Assembly (NCBI RefSeq): GCF_003626695.1
Contig: NZ_RBAH01000007.1
Span: 62,001 to 126,000 of the forward strand
Reading direction: 5' to 3'
Length of the DNA stretch: 64,000 nucleotides
Origin: Paenibacillus ginsengarvi
GTDB lineage: Bacteria > Bacillota > Bacilli > Paenibacillales > NBRC-103111
The position numbers and the translations under genes are program-made. Each line of letters opens with the position of its first letter. The stretch's first letter is position 1. Under the pieces are notes generated by a model. That model did no database searches and had not been told where the DNA came from. It saw only the letters and a program-made list of their open reading frames with translations. Below are positions 52,182 to 59,967 of this stretch, piece by piece.

Positions 52182-53603
52182 TTATACGCTGATCGACAGC
52201 CCGTCCACGGCAAGCATCGCCTCGCCGAGCGCTTCGGATAGCGTAGGGTGCGGATGGATCGAGCTGCCGACTTCCCACGGCGTCGCATCCAGCAGCTTCG
52301 CCAGCGCCGCCTCGGAGATCAGCTCCGTCGCATGCGGGCCGATAATAAACACGCCGAGCAGGTCGTTCGTATGCTTGTCCGCCACCACCTTGACGAAGCC
52401 GTCGTTCTCGCCGTAGACAAGAGCTTTGCCGAGCGGCTTAAACGGAAACTTGGCCGTCTTCGTTTCGTGCCCGAGCGCAGTTGCCTCGGATTCGGTCAAG
52501 CCGACGGACGCGACTTCCGGACGCGTGTAGACGCAGCGCGGTATGAGATGAACCGCATGAGGATGCGAAGCTTTGCCGCAGGCGTGTTCGGCAGCCGCAA
52601 TGCCTTCATGGCCTGCGGCATGGGCGAGCATAAGTCCGCCGTTTACATCGCCGACAGCATAAATATGCGGCTCGGTCGTTTGCATATGCTCGTTGACCTT
52701 AATAACGCCCTTCTCGATGCGGATGTCCGTATTTTCCAGTCCGATCCCTTCGACATTCGCAATCCGCCCGACGGAAACGAGCATCGTTTCCGCCTCTAAC
52801 GTTTCCTCGCCTTTGCCGGTTTCAACCGTCAAACGAACGCCGCTTTCGCTTTTCTCGACCGAATCCGTAATCAGCTTCGAGCCGGTCAGTACCCGGATGC
52901 CCCGTTTCTTGAACAGCCGCTCCAGCTCTCTCGACACGTCTTCATCCTCGGACGGCAGCAGCTTTTTCGCAGCCTCGACGATCGTCACTTGTACGCCGAA
53001 CTCTTGAAGCATGGTCGCCCATTCCACGCCGATAACGCCTCCGCCGACGATGACGATAGAGTTAGGCAGCACTTCCATCTCAAGCGCATGATCGCTCGTC
53101 ATGATGCGATGGCCGTCCGCCTCCAGCCCGGGCAGCATGCCGGGGCGCGAGCCCGTTGCGATGACAAGCTGCGACGGCACAAGCGTCTCGCCTTCCCCGT
53201 TGTCAAATTCAACGGAAACCGAACCGCTCCGCGGCGAAAAAATCGAAGGGCCGATGACGCGGCCTTCACCGCGATATACGTCGATCTCATGCTTTTTCAT
53301 TAAAAATTGCAGCCCCTTATGGAGCTGCTCCACGATAGCCAGCTTGCGCGACTGCGCCTTTGCAAAATCGAACGAAACCTCGCCTGCGACAACGCCGAAC
53401 TCGTCCGCGCGCTTCAAGGTTGCGTACACCTCGGCGCTGCGCAGAAGCGCCTTGCTCGGGATGCAGCCCTTGTGCAAGCACGTCCCTCCGAGCTTGTCCC
53501 GCTCGACCAGGGCTACCTTCTTGCCAAGCTGCGCCGCGCGGATCGCCGCCGAATAACCGCCTATACCTCCGCCGAGTACTACCAGATCATATGTAATGGA
53601 CAC
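52182..53603 (-). CDS. lpdV: Dihydrolipoamide dehydrogenase (E3)
   Basis: FAD enzyme that re-oxidises the lipoyl arm with NAD. 473 residues: GGGIGGYSAAIRAAQLGKKVALVE FAD site, redox pair Cys42/Cys47 in GGTCLHKGCIPS, NAD site GGGVIGVEWATMLQEFG, and the C-terminal HPHPTLSEA active-site His-Glu region. The start is GTG at 53603 after GGGGAGGAAC. Heads the bkd cluster with its own promoter. Confidence 0.95.
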   Translation of the reverse strand: MSITYDLVVLGGGIGGYSAAIRAAQLGKKVALVERDKLGGTCLHKGCIPSKALLRSAEVYATLKRADEFGVVAGEVSFDFAKAQSRKLAIVEQLHKGLQFLMKKHEIDVYRGEGRVIGPSIFSPRSGSVSVEFDNGEGETLVPSQLVIATGSRPGMLPGLEADGHRIMTSDHALEMEVLPNSIVIVGGGVIGVEWATMLQEFGVQVTIVEAAKKLLPSEDEDVSRELERLFKKRGIRVLTGSKLITDSVEKSESGVRLTVETGKGEETLEAETMLVSVGRIANVEGIGLENTDIRIEKGVIKVNEHMQTTEPHIYAVGDVNGGLMLAHAAGHEGIAAAEHACGKASHPHAVHLIPRCVYTRPEVASVGLTESEATALGHETKTAKFPFKPLGKALVYGENDGFVKVVADKHTNDLLGVFIIGPHATELISEAALAKLLDATPWEVGSSIHPHPTLSEALGEAMLAVDGLSISV

Positions 53604-53666
53604 TTTACCGTTCCTCCCCGCTAGTAGAAAACTTGCCGCTTGTCCCGCCTTAAAGCGATTGCCTTT

Positions 53667-53694
53667 ATTGTACCAAAACGAAATTAGACATCAA
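53667..53694 (-). promoter_or_regulatory. Putative promoter of lpdV
   Basis: On the minus strand TTGATG (53689-53694), 16-bp spacer, TACAAT (53667-53672), about 60 bp before the lpdV start. Confidence 0.5.
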
Positions 53695-53742
53695 ATACAA
53701 TTCGAGATAAGATTATAGAATGAAGATTTGGCAATTCTATTT

Positions 53743-53932
53743 AAGTTGAACGAATGTTTTGGAAGTCCGTTCCATTCCAAACTGGAATACCTCGCCGCTT
53801 CAAACATCTTGTTTGGAGTTCCTGGATTAATTGGCCTTCGGTCAGATAGAACTCCAAGCCAAAACTCACTGCGAGGCCATTCCATTTTTCCATTGCACTC
53901 AGCCTATTCCCTGAAGATGGTTCGTTCAACTT
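53743..53932. repeat. 190-bp nested palindromic element, MITE-like
   Basis: Perfect 12-bp terminal inverted repeats (AAGTTGAACGAA at 53743-53754; its complement at 53921-53932). Inside, GGAATACCTCGC (53784-53795) pairs imperfectly with 53871-53883, TTGGAGTTC (53813-53821) pairs perfectly with 53849-53857, and TGGCC-TTC-GGTCA forms the tip. All pairs share a centre near 53835. AT-richer than the flanks and without a convincing gene. Either a miniature transposable element or a structured RNA. Confidence 0.6.
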
Positions 53933-53952
53933 CAACAAGAGAGGGTCCGTCT

Positions 53953-54222
53953 ATGAAAGAGAAGGTTCAAAGGTTTATTGCCATCCTGCTGCTCATCATT
54001 CCCGGCGGCGCCGCCACTTACGGTTTTTTGGCGATGAAGGACTCGTTCTTCGCCCAATTCGGACCGGAGGACGAAAATCCGCACATTCTGTGGGGCAAAA
54101 TGATTTTCGGCTTCATCCTCTTCGCTGCCGGCATTACATTCATCGGCGGCTGGATCTTTTTCCGCGACCGCAAACGGAACTACGTCGCTCCGCGCTTCCG
54201 GGCAAAAAAAAAGCGGTCCTAG
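53953..54222 (+). CDS. yqzF: DUF2627 family membrane protein (YqzF-like)
   Basis: 89 residues from ATG at 53953, after AGAGAGGG; the frame runs open through the palindromic element upstream but has no site there. Two membrane helices (about 6-26 and 46-68), then a basic tail RDRKRNYVAPRFRAKKKRS, as in DUF2627. B. subtilis YqzF lies in the same bkd-spo0A interval. Function unknown. Its stop overlaps that of the convergent glycosyltransferase by 3 bp. Confidence 0.8.
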   Translation: MKEKVQRFIAILLLIIPGGAATYGFLAMKDSFFAQFGPEDENPHILWGKMIFGFILFAAGITFIGGWIFFRDRKRNYVAPRFRAKKKRS

Positions 54223-55058
54223 ACGCGACCGAAACGGTCGAGCCATTGGACCCATTTGTGACGCTCGATCCAAGCCGAGATCGAGCTGCGTTCCGCCGTC
54301 CTGTGCATGGCTGCAAGCAAAGCAAAAGCAACCGCCTGCAGCCAGAAGGGCGCCGCGTATACGAGCGAGCAGCCCAGCATAAAGCCAAGTACGTTCGCTC
54401 CGCTGTCTCCCAGCATATGTTTTCCCCTCAGATCGCCCGCTAGCAAAGCGGTTCCTCCCGCAACCCCGGGCAGCAGCCACGTGTACAGAATAGCGGCCGG
54501 ATTTGCCGCCGCGATGACCGCCGCTGCGCAATAAAAGCTTTTCCAGGCCCTTCCCGGCCTAACATCGAGCAAATTCAAAGCATTCGCCGCCAGCGCTATC
54601 GTAATCCAATCGAAAAGTGCCTCCGCCCAAAATTCGCTGCTAAACATCGCGACCCACAGCGCCGCCAGTATGATTCCGGCCGTTTTTATGATGCCCGTCG
54701 ACGGCGTCCCCGTCTGCCTCCATCTTTTCCAATGACCGGAGATGCCTTTAACCGTCCTTTCTCCGACACAATCGTCCAGCAGGCCGACCGCATAGACAAG
54801 AAGGAGCCCCGGGATACTGCCCCGCAAAAAAGGATAGACCGACTCGTAGCCTAAATGACCCGTGCCGGACAGAAAGCTTACTGCCGTATAAAACAGCACG
54901 AGCGTAATCGCCACGACCGCACCGGACCCGACGGGAATCTCGTCGCCTGCATAATTTCTTCCGGTCATCCGGTGTTCGCGCAAAAAACGCAGCGTAACCG
55001 GAAGCGCGACCCTGGCTGCAGCCGCAAGCAGCAAAAACAATAAAATTGTTGCAATCAT
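54219..55058 (-). CDS. MraY/WecA-type (family 4) glycosyl-1-phosphate transferase-like membrane protein
   Basis: 279 residues from ATG at 55058, which overlaps the preceding stop (ATGA); an in-frame ATG at 55076 is possible. About eight membrane helices. Family motifs: GLLDDCVGER (DD metal site), NALNLLDVRPGRAWK (NxxNxxD) and MLGDSGANVLGF. Such enzymes load a sugar 1-phosphate onto undecaprenyl phosphate. Third gene of steA-GT2-this unit; the cassette suggests envelope glycan synthesis. Confidence 0.78.
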   Translation of the reverse strand: MIATILLFLLLAAAARVALPVTLRFLREHRMTGRNYAGDEIPVGSGAVVAITLVLFYTAVSFLSGTGHLGYESVYPFLRGSIPGLLLVYAVGLLDDCVGERTVKGISGHWKRWRQTGTPSTGIIKTAGIILAALWVAMFSSEFWAEALFDWITIALAANALNLLDVRPGRAWKSFYCAAAVIAAANPAAILYTWLLPGVAGGTALLAGDLRGKHMLGDSGANVLGFMLGCSLVYAAPFWLQAVAFALLAAMHRTAERSSISAWIERHKWVQWLDRFGRV

Positions 55059-55756
55059 GGCGCGGACCTGCTCCATCGTCTCAGCATCGTTTGGGCGATA
55101 GCGACCATCTGTCCGCCGCGATGCCAAAAGCCGCTGAGCGACTTTCCCATCTCGCGGTGACAAAGCGGAAGCGGGACTTCGCAAATGCGGTATCCGAGAC
55201 GGGCTGCATCGATCGTGAGCCCCACCTCGATGCCGAAGCCTACGGGCACATGCCTCATCTTCCTTAGCAGCTCGCTGCGCACCGCGCGTTGGCCGGATAG
55301 GGGGGCTTCAAACCTCAAACCCGTCATCCGGTAAATACCGTTCCCGGCAAAACGCTTCGCCAGTCCAAAGCCGCCGCGGGCGGACGGTTGCTCGAACCGG
55401 GCAACTGCCATATCCGCTTCACCCCGGCGTACCGGCTCCAGTAATCCCGCCAAATGTTCGGCCGAATGCTCCAGGTCAGCGTCGGCAAACAACACGATAT
55501 CCCCCTTCGCCCGCATCCAGCCGGAGCGCATCGCCGCCCCTTTGCCAAGCCTGCGCTCATGCTCGATGACAACCGTCGCCCAGCGGGAGGCCCGCTCGGC
55601 CGTGAGATCGGTACTGCCGTCATCGACGACGATCAGTTCGCTCCAGAGCGGATGACTCGTTTTGCCGCGAATCCGGTGAAGCGCCTCCAGCGTGGCTCCT
55701 ATCGTGTTCTCCTCGTTCCAGGCCGGAACGACTATCGATACGGACTCGTCCGCCAT
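55055..55756 (-). CDS. Family 2 glycosyltransferase
   Basis: 233 residues, GT-A fold: SIVVPAWNEENTI start, LIVVDDGSTD, GKGAAMRSGWMRAKGDIVLFADADLEHS (DxD metal site), and a C-terminal LCHREMGKSLSGFWHRG. No membrane helix, so it probably uses an undecaprenyl- or nucleotide-linked sugar at the membrane face. It overlaps steA by 25 bp. Confidence 0.88.
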   Translation of the reverse strand: MADESVSIVVPAWNEENTIGATLEALHRIRGKTSHPLWSELIVVDDGSTDLTAERASRWATVVIEHERRLGKGAAMRSGWMRAKGDIVLFADADLEHSAEHLAGLLEPVRRGEADMAVARFEQPSARGGFGLAKRFAGNGIYRMTGLRFEAPLSGQRAVRSELLRKMRHVPVGFGIEVGLTIDAARLGYRICEVPLPLCHREMGKSLSGFWHRGGQMVAIAQTMLRRWSRSAP

Positions 55757-56808
55757 AACGCCCCTCCTTCCACGATCGCTGCAAACTTATGCAGTTGCGA
55801 TTTTTTCGATCCCCATAAGCTGGCGCCTTTGGCGTCTATGAGCTTATGGCCGACCAGCATGCGAACAAGCAGCGTACTGGCCATCCCGGCCCGGCCTTTC
55901 TTCAAAAAATCGATAGGCTCACTGTGCGATCCGACGATGACGATTCTCGCCGCACCTTGTTCGTAGGAAAGACGCAGCGCCAGATCCTCGCTAGTGCCGG
56001 GGGCCGCCACAGTATCGGAGGCAAGACCGAGCTGCCGGATTCGCTCCAGCCCGGGCGCCCAGCCGTCCGGGTAAGCGTGAACGAGCAATTGAGCGCCGAC
56101 GCGCAGCGTCTGATCCGATACGCTGTCCATATCGCCGATAATCAGATCCGGCACATACCCCTGCGAGACGAGTACGTCCGCTCCCCCGTCGACTCCGACA
56201 AGCACCGGCTTCGCGCTTCGGATATAATGCCGCAGCGCGGCCAAATCTTCCCTACAGCCGCTTCCCCTCGATACGACCAGCACATCGCGCGTTTCTAACG
56301 GATTGTTTAATTCCGGCAGTGTTAGAGGGCGAGTCAGTGAATTCAGCTCATTCGCCGCATAGTGCAGAGTGTTTTCGGCAAAGCCAAGCAGCGTCAGCGG
56401 ATACATCCGCTCTCCCGTCCGCTTCAACCGCTCCCACTCCTCATACCCGAACGGATAACAGACGAGCTCGGCATGAAGGCCCGTCAACGTGCCGTCGCGA
56501 ATCCGAATCCGCTCTCCGTCTTGCAGCAGTTCAAAGCTGCTTTCATCGATCTCATAAATCGGTATTCCTTCCCGCAGCAGCAGTAGCGGACCATCATGGG
56601 GAAAGGCGCTCGTCATCGTCCTGCCGCTATTGATCACCGCTTTGACCCCGGACCGAAGCAGCCCTTCGGCAGCCGGCTCGTCCAGATCATCATGGCAGAT
56701 CAGGGCGATCTCCCCGCGGCGAATATGGCGAAGCAGCCGCTTCGTATTCCGGTCGGCTCTGACAACCCCTTCCATAACGGCTGCCGCACGCACATTATTA
56801 ATACGCAT
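55732..56808 (-). CDS. steA: SteA-like protein (putative cytokinetic ring/envelope factor)
   Basis: 358 residues from the ATG in GGAGGGGGCGGGTC-ATG-CGT; the longer GTG start lacks support. It resembles SteA of Corynebacterium, which with SteB affects cell separation. The C-terminal half has a thiamin-pyrophosphokinase-like fold (VGVDGGADVLVSQGYVPDLIIGDMDSVSD). The N-terminal half holds GEIALICHDDLDEPAAEGLLRSGVKAVINSG. No SteB partner is adjacent; two glycosyltransferases follow instead. Confidence 0.8.
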   Translation of the reverse strand: MRINNVRAAAVMEGVVRADRNTKRLLRHIRRGEIALICHDDLDEPAAEGLLRSGVKAVINSGRTMTSAFPHDGPLLLLREGIPIYEIDESSFELLQDGERIRIRDGTLTGLHAELVCYPFGYEEWERLKRTGERMYPLTLLGFAENTLHYAANELNSLTRPLTLPELNNPLETRDVLVVSRGSGCREDLAALRHYIRSAKPVLVGVDGGADVLVSQGYVPDLIIGDMDSVSDQTLRVGAQLLVHAYPDGWAPGLERIRQLGLASDTVAAPGTSEDLALRLSYEQGAARIVIVGSHSEPIDFLKKGRAGMASTLLVRMLVGHKLIDAKGASLWGSKKSQLHKFAAIVEGGALWRTSPYR

Positions 56809-56951
56809 GACCCGCCCCCTCCATGTGCGACTTAATATTGTATCGTTAACATGTAGTTTGATCCAAGAACGTCTTGCCCATGCACCAAAGGAAAAATGCA
56901 CAACCTTGTAATTTTCGATTTAACGCCTTACCGAATTACATTTTTTAACGT

Positions 56952-56983
56952 AAAAAAACCTTCCGTAAGGCAACCGGAAGGTT
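56952..56983 (-). terminator. Terminator after the Spo0E-like gene
   Basis: AACCTTCCG/CGGAAGGTT stem with a 9-nt loop and seven T on the minus strand. Confidence 0.88.
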
Positions 56984-57006
56984 GTAGCGCTATCCTCACT
57001 TGCACG

Positions 57007-57183
57007 TTATGGTTGTTTACACTCCTGCTGCATTTTAATGAATTGGACCAAAAACTCATCAAGCTGCTGACTCATCTTGAGGACGGTATTGTCCGCAAAA
57101 GTGCCTTTCTCCATGGCAAGCGCCACCAGGTCGCCGCGAAGCTGCTCGATCGCCTCGGATTCTTCCATTAACACCGCGTTCAT
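57007..57183 (-). CDS. Spo0E-family aspartyl-phosphate phosphatase-like protein
   Basis: 58 residues. Start ATG at 57183 after AGAGGATTG. The motif MSQQLDEFLVQFIKMQ matches the SQxLDxxI signature of the Spo0E/YisI/YnzD family, which dephosphorylates Spo0A~P. An N-terminal helix (LMEESEAIEQLRGDLVALAMEKG) completes the two-helix fold. Flanked by steA and a long intergenic region, with spo0A 6.6 kb away. Identification is by motif. Confidence 0.75.
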   Translation of the reverse strand: MNAVLMEESEAIEQLRGDLVALAMEKGTFADNTVLKMSQQLDEFLVQFIKMQQECKQP

Positions 57184-57634
57184 GTTTTTTCAATCCTCTT
57201 TCGTAAATATTCTTTTTGTATCGTTTTACATCGTTTTCTTTTTCTACAGGCTTCATTATAATACGAACAGCTGGTCGGTGTTTGTCACTTCTTGTCAAGG
57301 GTCATTTTATATTTTGTGAACTTCGGACACGATCGTTCACGTTTCCGCCTAATCCGGCTAATCCCCCGGTCAGCATTCGAGTCCGCTCCCTCCCCCCCGA
57401 CAACATCCCCGTTTTTCCGAACTATTCCTATCATTTTTACATTTTATACCAGAAAATAAAGCGTCAAACGCCTCGACATTTCCTGTAATCGCTTTTTTGA
57501 ACCTGTCCGAATTGGAGCAAAACCCATACATACAAAAGCCGCGCCTTCGCTGGTTTGTACAAACCAACAAAAACACGGCTTTTCGTTCCAAAAAGATGTC
57601 GATCGTTGTTTATCTTAGTCGATAATCGGAACGA
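57184..57634. other. Intergenic region upstream of the Spo0E-like gene
   Basis: 451 bp. It contains the terminator at 57534-57583, a GTGAAC/GTTCAC hairpin (57316-57340) and a TATAAT on the minus strand (57255-57260) that may be the -10 of the Spo0E-like gene, though no good -35 lies at 16-18 bp. C-rich text at 57370-57410 shows no coding potential. No gene seen. Confidence 0.5.
57534..57583 (-). terminator. Terminator with internal palindrome after the Gfo/Idh gene
   Basis: AAAAGCCG pairs with CGGCTTTT; within the loop lies the perfect 16-bp palindrome TGGTTTGTACAAACCA (57551-57566). Ends in TTTT on the minus strand. Confidence 0.65.
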
Positions 57635-58693
57635 TTATTTTTTCGCAGGCAAAAAAATTTCTTTCCCCGTTCGGGACGATTCGTAGATGGCAAGTACAAT
57701 TTCCACCGCATCGCGCCCTTCCCGGCCGGTAATCATCGGCGGACGATTGAAACGCACCGCATCGATCATATCCTGAATCTGCTTGTCGGTCGTATCCGCT
57801 TGCAGCGCCGCTTTGGCTTCGGACAACTCGCCGAACCGTTTCCGCATATCGGCTTCTTCTTCAGCCATCTGGTCTCCGCGAATTTTCCAATCGGTGATCA
57901 GATTTTCCTTCATGGCGATTCCGCCGTCGGAGCCGAATAGCTCCAGCGACGAGCCGAAGCCCGGATACGCCGCCGTCGTGCCGACGATCGTTCCGACCGC
58001 TCCGCTAGCAAATTTGACGAGCGCCACTCCCAGATCCTCCGTTTCGATCTGATGCGCGCTCACCTTTGCATGGCCTACAACGGACTGAACCGGCCCCATC
58101 ATCCACTGAAGCAGGTCGATCGTATGAACGGCCTGGTTCATCAGCGAACCGCCTCCGTCCCATGCCCAGGTGCCTCTCCAGCCGCCGTTTTGCTCGTAAT
58201 ACTCCTGGGTCCTGAACCATTTCACATGCGCATTGGCGAGCACGGGCGTACCTAGCCGTCCGGCATCGACAGCCTTCTTCATTTCCTGGATGGCGGGCAT
58301 GAGCCTGATTTGGAAAATACACCCCAAATGCAAACCCCGGCTTGCAAAAGCTTCAATAGCACTGTCGATCCGCTCCAGCGTAATGTCGAGCGGCTTCTCG
58401 GTAATCGCATGTTTCCCCGCTTCGGCGATTTGCAGCAGCATCTCCGTATGAAGCCCGCTCGGGGTACATACGTGAACGAGATCGATATCGTCCCGTTTCA
58501 GCATTTCGCTTAAATCCGTATAGGCATCCGCGCCGAACTCCTCGGCAAACTTATCTGCCGCAGCCTGGTTTTTGTCGCATACTGCGATCAGCTCCGCTCC
58601 CTGGGCTTTCAGAATCGCCTTCACATGAGTACGTCCGCGCCCAAGACCGATGACGGCGGCTCCTACGCTCGATGGATCTTTTTTCTTGTTCAT
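57635..58693 (-). CDS. Gfo/Idh/MocA family oxidoreductase
   Basis: 352 residues. Rossmann start AAVIGLGRGRTHVKAIL, GKHAITEKPLDITLE with the catalytic Lys, and GGGSLMNQAVHTIDLLQWMMG with the active-site His. Downstream of a second Gfo/Idh gene by 38 bp and divergent from the GH31-AraC gene, so it is a likely target of that regulator. Substrate unknown. Confidence 0.9.
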   Translation of the reverse strand: MNKKKDPSSVGAAVIGLGRGRTHVKAILKAQGAELIAVCDKNQAAADKFAEEFGADAYTDLSEMLKRDDIDLVHVCTPSGLHTEMLLQIAEAGKHAITEKPLDITLERIDSAIEAFASRGLHLGCIFQIRLMPAIQEMKKAVDAGRLGTPVLANAHVKWFRTQEYYEQNGGWRGTWAWDGGGSLMNQAVHTIDLLQWMMGPVQSVVGHAKVSAHQIETEDLGVALVKFASGAVGTIVGTTAAYPGFGSSLELFGSDGGIAMKENLITDWKIRGDQMAEEEADMRKRFGELSEAKAALQADTTDKQIQDMIDAVRFNRPPMITGREGRDAVEIVLAIYESSRTGKEIFLPAKK

Positions 58694-58731
58694 TCGCTTA
58701 GTTCTCCCTTTTTGAGAGCTGTTAAAGCTCC

Positions 58732-59757
58732 TTAGTGTTTGAAATCGAAACGGTTTCGTATAACCGCGCTCTCGTCCGCCTCAATAGTCGCCCTGCTGGC
58801 GGCGAGAATGTCTACATGCGTAAACAGCCCCTGCTTGCCGTCCACCCGATCTAGAAAATCGCTTACCGCCGATGCCGTTTCGGCGTCCGGCTTCAGGAAC
58901 GTGCCATCCGGGTCGTCTCCGTCTCCTCGAGTGATGCGGGCGTAGGTTGCGTTTTTCCCTTGCTTGGCATCGTAAACGACGCCATACTCCGCATAACCTT
59001 CCGTTCCCGCGATCACGATTCGGCTGAAACGCCCGTCCTTGTTAGTAGCGGGAGTATGCCAGTCCGCATGAACCTGAGCCGTCGTGCCGTCGTCCATCAT
59101 AACCTGAACGGCAGCCGTATCGTAAAAGTCCGGGTATTCGGGCAATATCGTTTTGGACATCACGCTCTGGGTCATCACGATTTCCTTGCCCGTCAGCCAG
59201 CGCAGCACATCCATATCGTGAATAAGCAGATCGATCAATACGCCGCCATTGCGTTTTTTGGAAAAATGCCACGCATCCCGTGTAGCCGGCAACAGCTTGT
59301 GCGGGCTTGTGATATAGAGATGGACGATGTCGCCGATCGCTCCTGCGTCGATTTCGCGTTTCAGCGCCGTCATCGTTCCCCAGAACCGCTTCGGAAGCAT
59401 GAGACCTATCTGTATGCGGCCCCGCTCCATCACGGCTTCCAGCCGCCGAAGGCCATCCCCGTCCGTGACCGCAGGCTTATCCAGCACAATGTGCTGGCCT
59501 CCACGCTCGCACGCTTCGATGATATCGATTTTCTCATTGTTGACCGCCGACGATCCGATGATATGCACCGACGGCACAAGCAGTTCTTCCACGTGATCCA
59601 CGAGCGGAACGTTATAGAGCTCCACACATTGCCGGGCCAGCTTCCAATCCTCGGCATCGTAAATGCCGGCGCAAGTATGGCCTTTGTCCAGCATTTCTTT
59701 GATAAAGCTCCGTATATGGCCGTGGCGACAGCCAATCACCGCAAACCGATAAGACAT
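58732..59757 (-). CDS. Gfo/Idh/MocA family oxidoreductase
   Basis: 341 residues. N-terminal FAVIGCRHGHIRSFIKEM has the nucleotide-binding loop in a less usual GCRHGH form; QHIVLDKPAVT carries the catalytic Lys (Asp replaces the usual Glu of EKP), and NGGVLIDLLIHDMDVLRWLTG supplies the His/Asp pair. First gene of the divergent two-gene unit. AAAGGAGCAGACAG precedes the ATG. Confidence 0.88.
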   Translation of the reverse strand: MSYRFAVIGCRHGHIRSFIKEMLDKGHTCAGIYDAEDWKLARQCVELYNVPLVDHVEELLVPSVHIIGSSAVNNEKIDIIEACERGGQHIVLDKPAVTDGDGLRRLEAVMERGRIQIGLMLPKRFWGTMTALKREIDAGAIGDIVHLYITSPHKLLPATRDAWHFSKKRNGGVLIDLLIHDMDVLRWLTGKEIVMTQSVMSKTILPEYPDFYDTAAVQVMMDDGTTAQVHADWHTPATNKDGRFSRIVIAGTEGYAEYGVVYDAKQGKNATYARITRGDGDDPDGTFLKPDAETASAVSDFLDRVDGKQGLFTHVDILAASRATIEADESAVIRNRFDFKH

Positions 59758-59889
59758 TTCTGTCTGCTCCTTTCAGTGCGTGAAAACTAATGATGCTTTC
59801 GTACTACAGCGTAACAAAAAGCGCCAAAACCGTATACGTAACCGCGATGACATTTTCATTGCTGTTCATAACCATTTATTCATCATTTC

Positions 59890-59918
59890 ATGACGATTTT
59901 TAACCTATAGGCTATACC
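59890..59918 (+). promoter_or_regulatory. Weak promoter upstream of the GH31-AraC gene
   Basis: ATGACG (59890-59895), 17-bp spacer, TATACC (59913-59918), about 45 bp before the start. Four matches in each hexamer. Confidence 0.35.
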
Positions 59919-59967
59919 CACCCGAAAGCGTCCATGATATGATGGTAGCGAAAAGGAGATGGTACGA

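Noticed and set aside
53691..53938. Two short minus-strand frames in the palindromic element
   Set aside because: They depend on the repeat itself and overlap the lpdV promoter; no translation signals.
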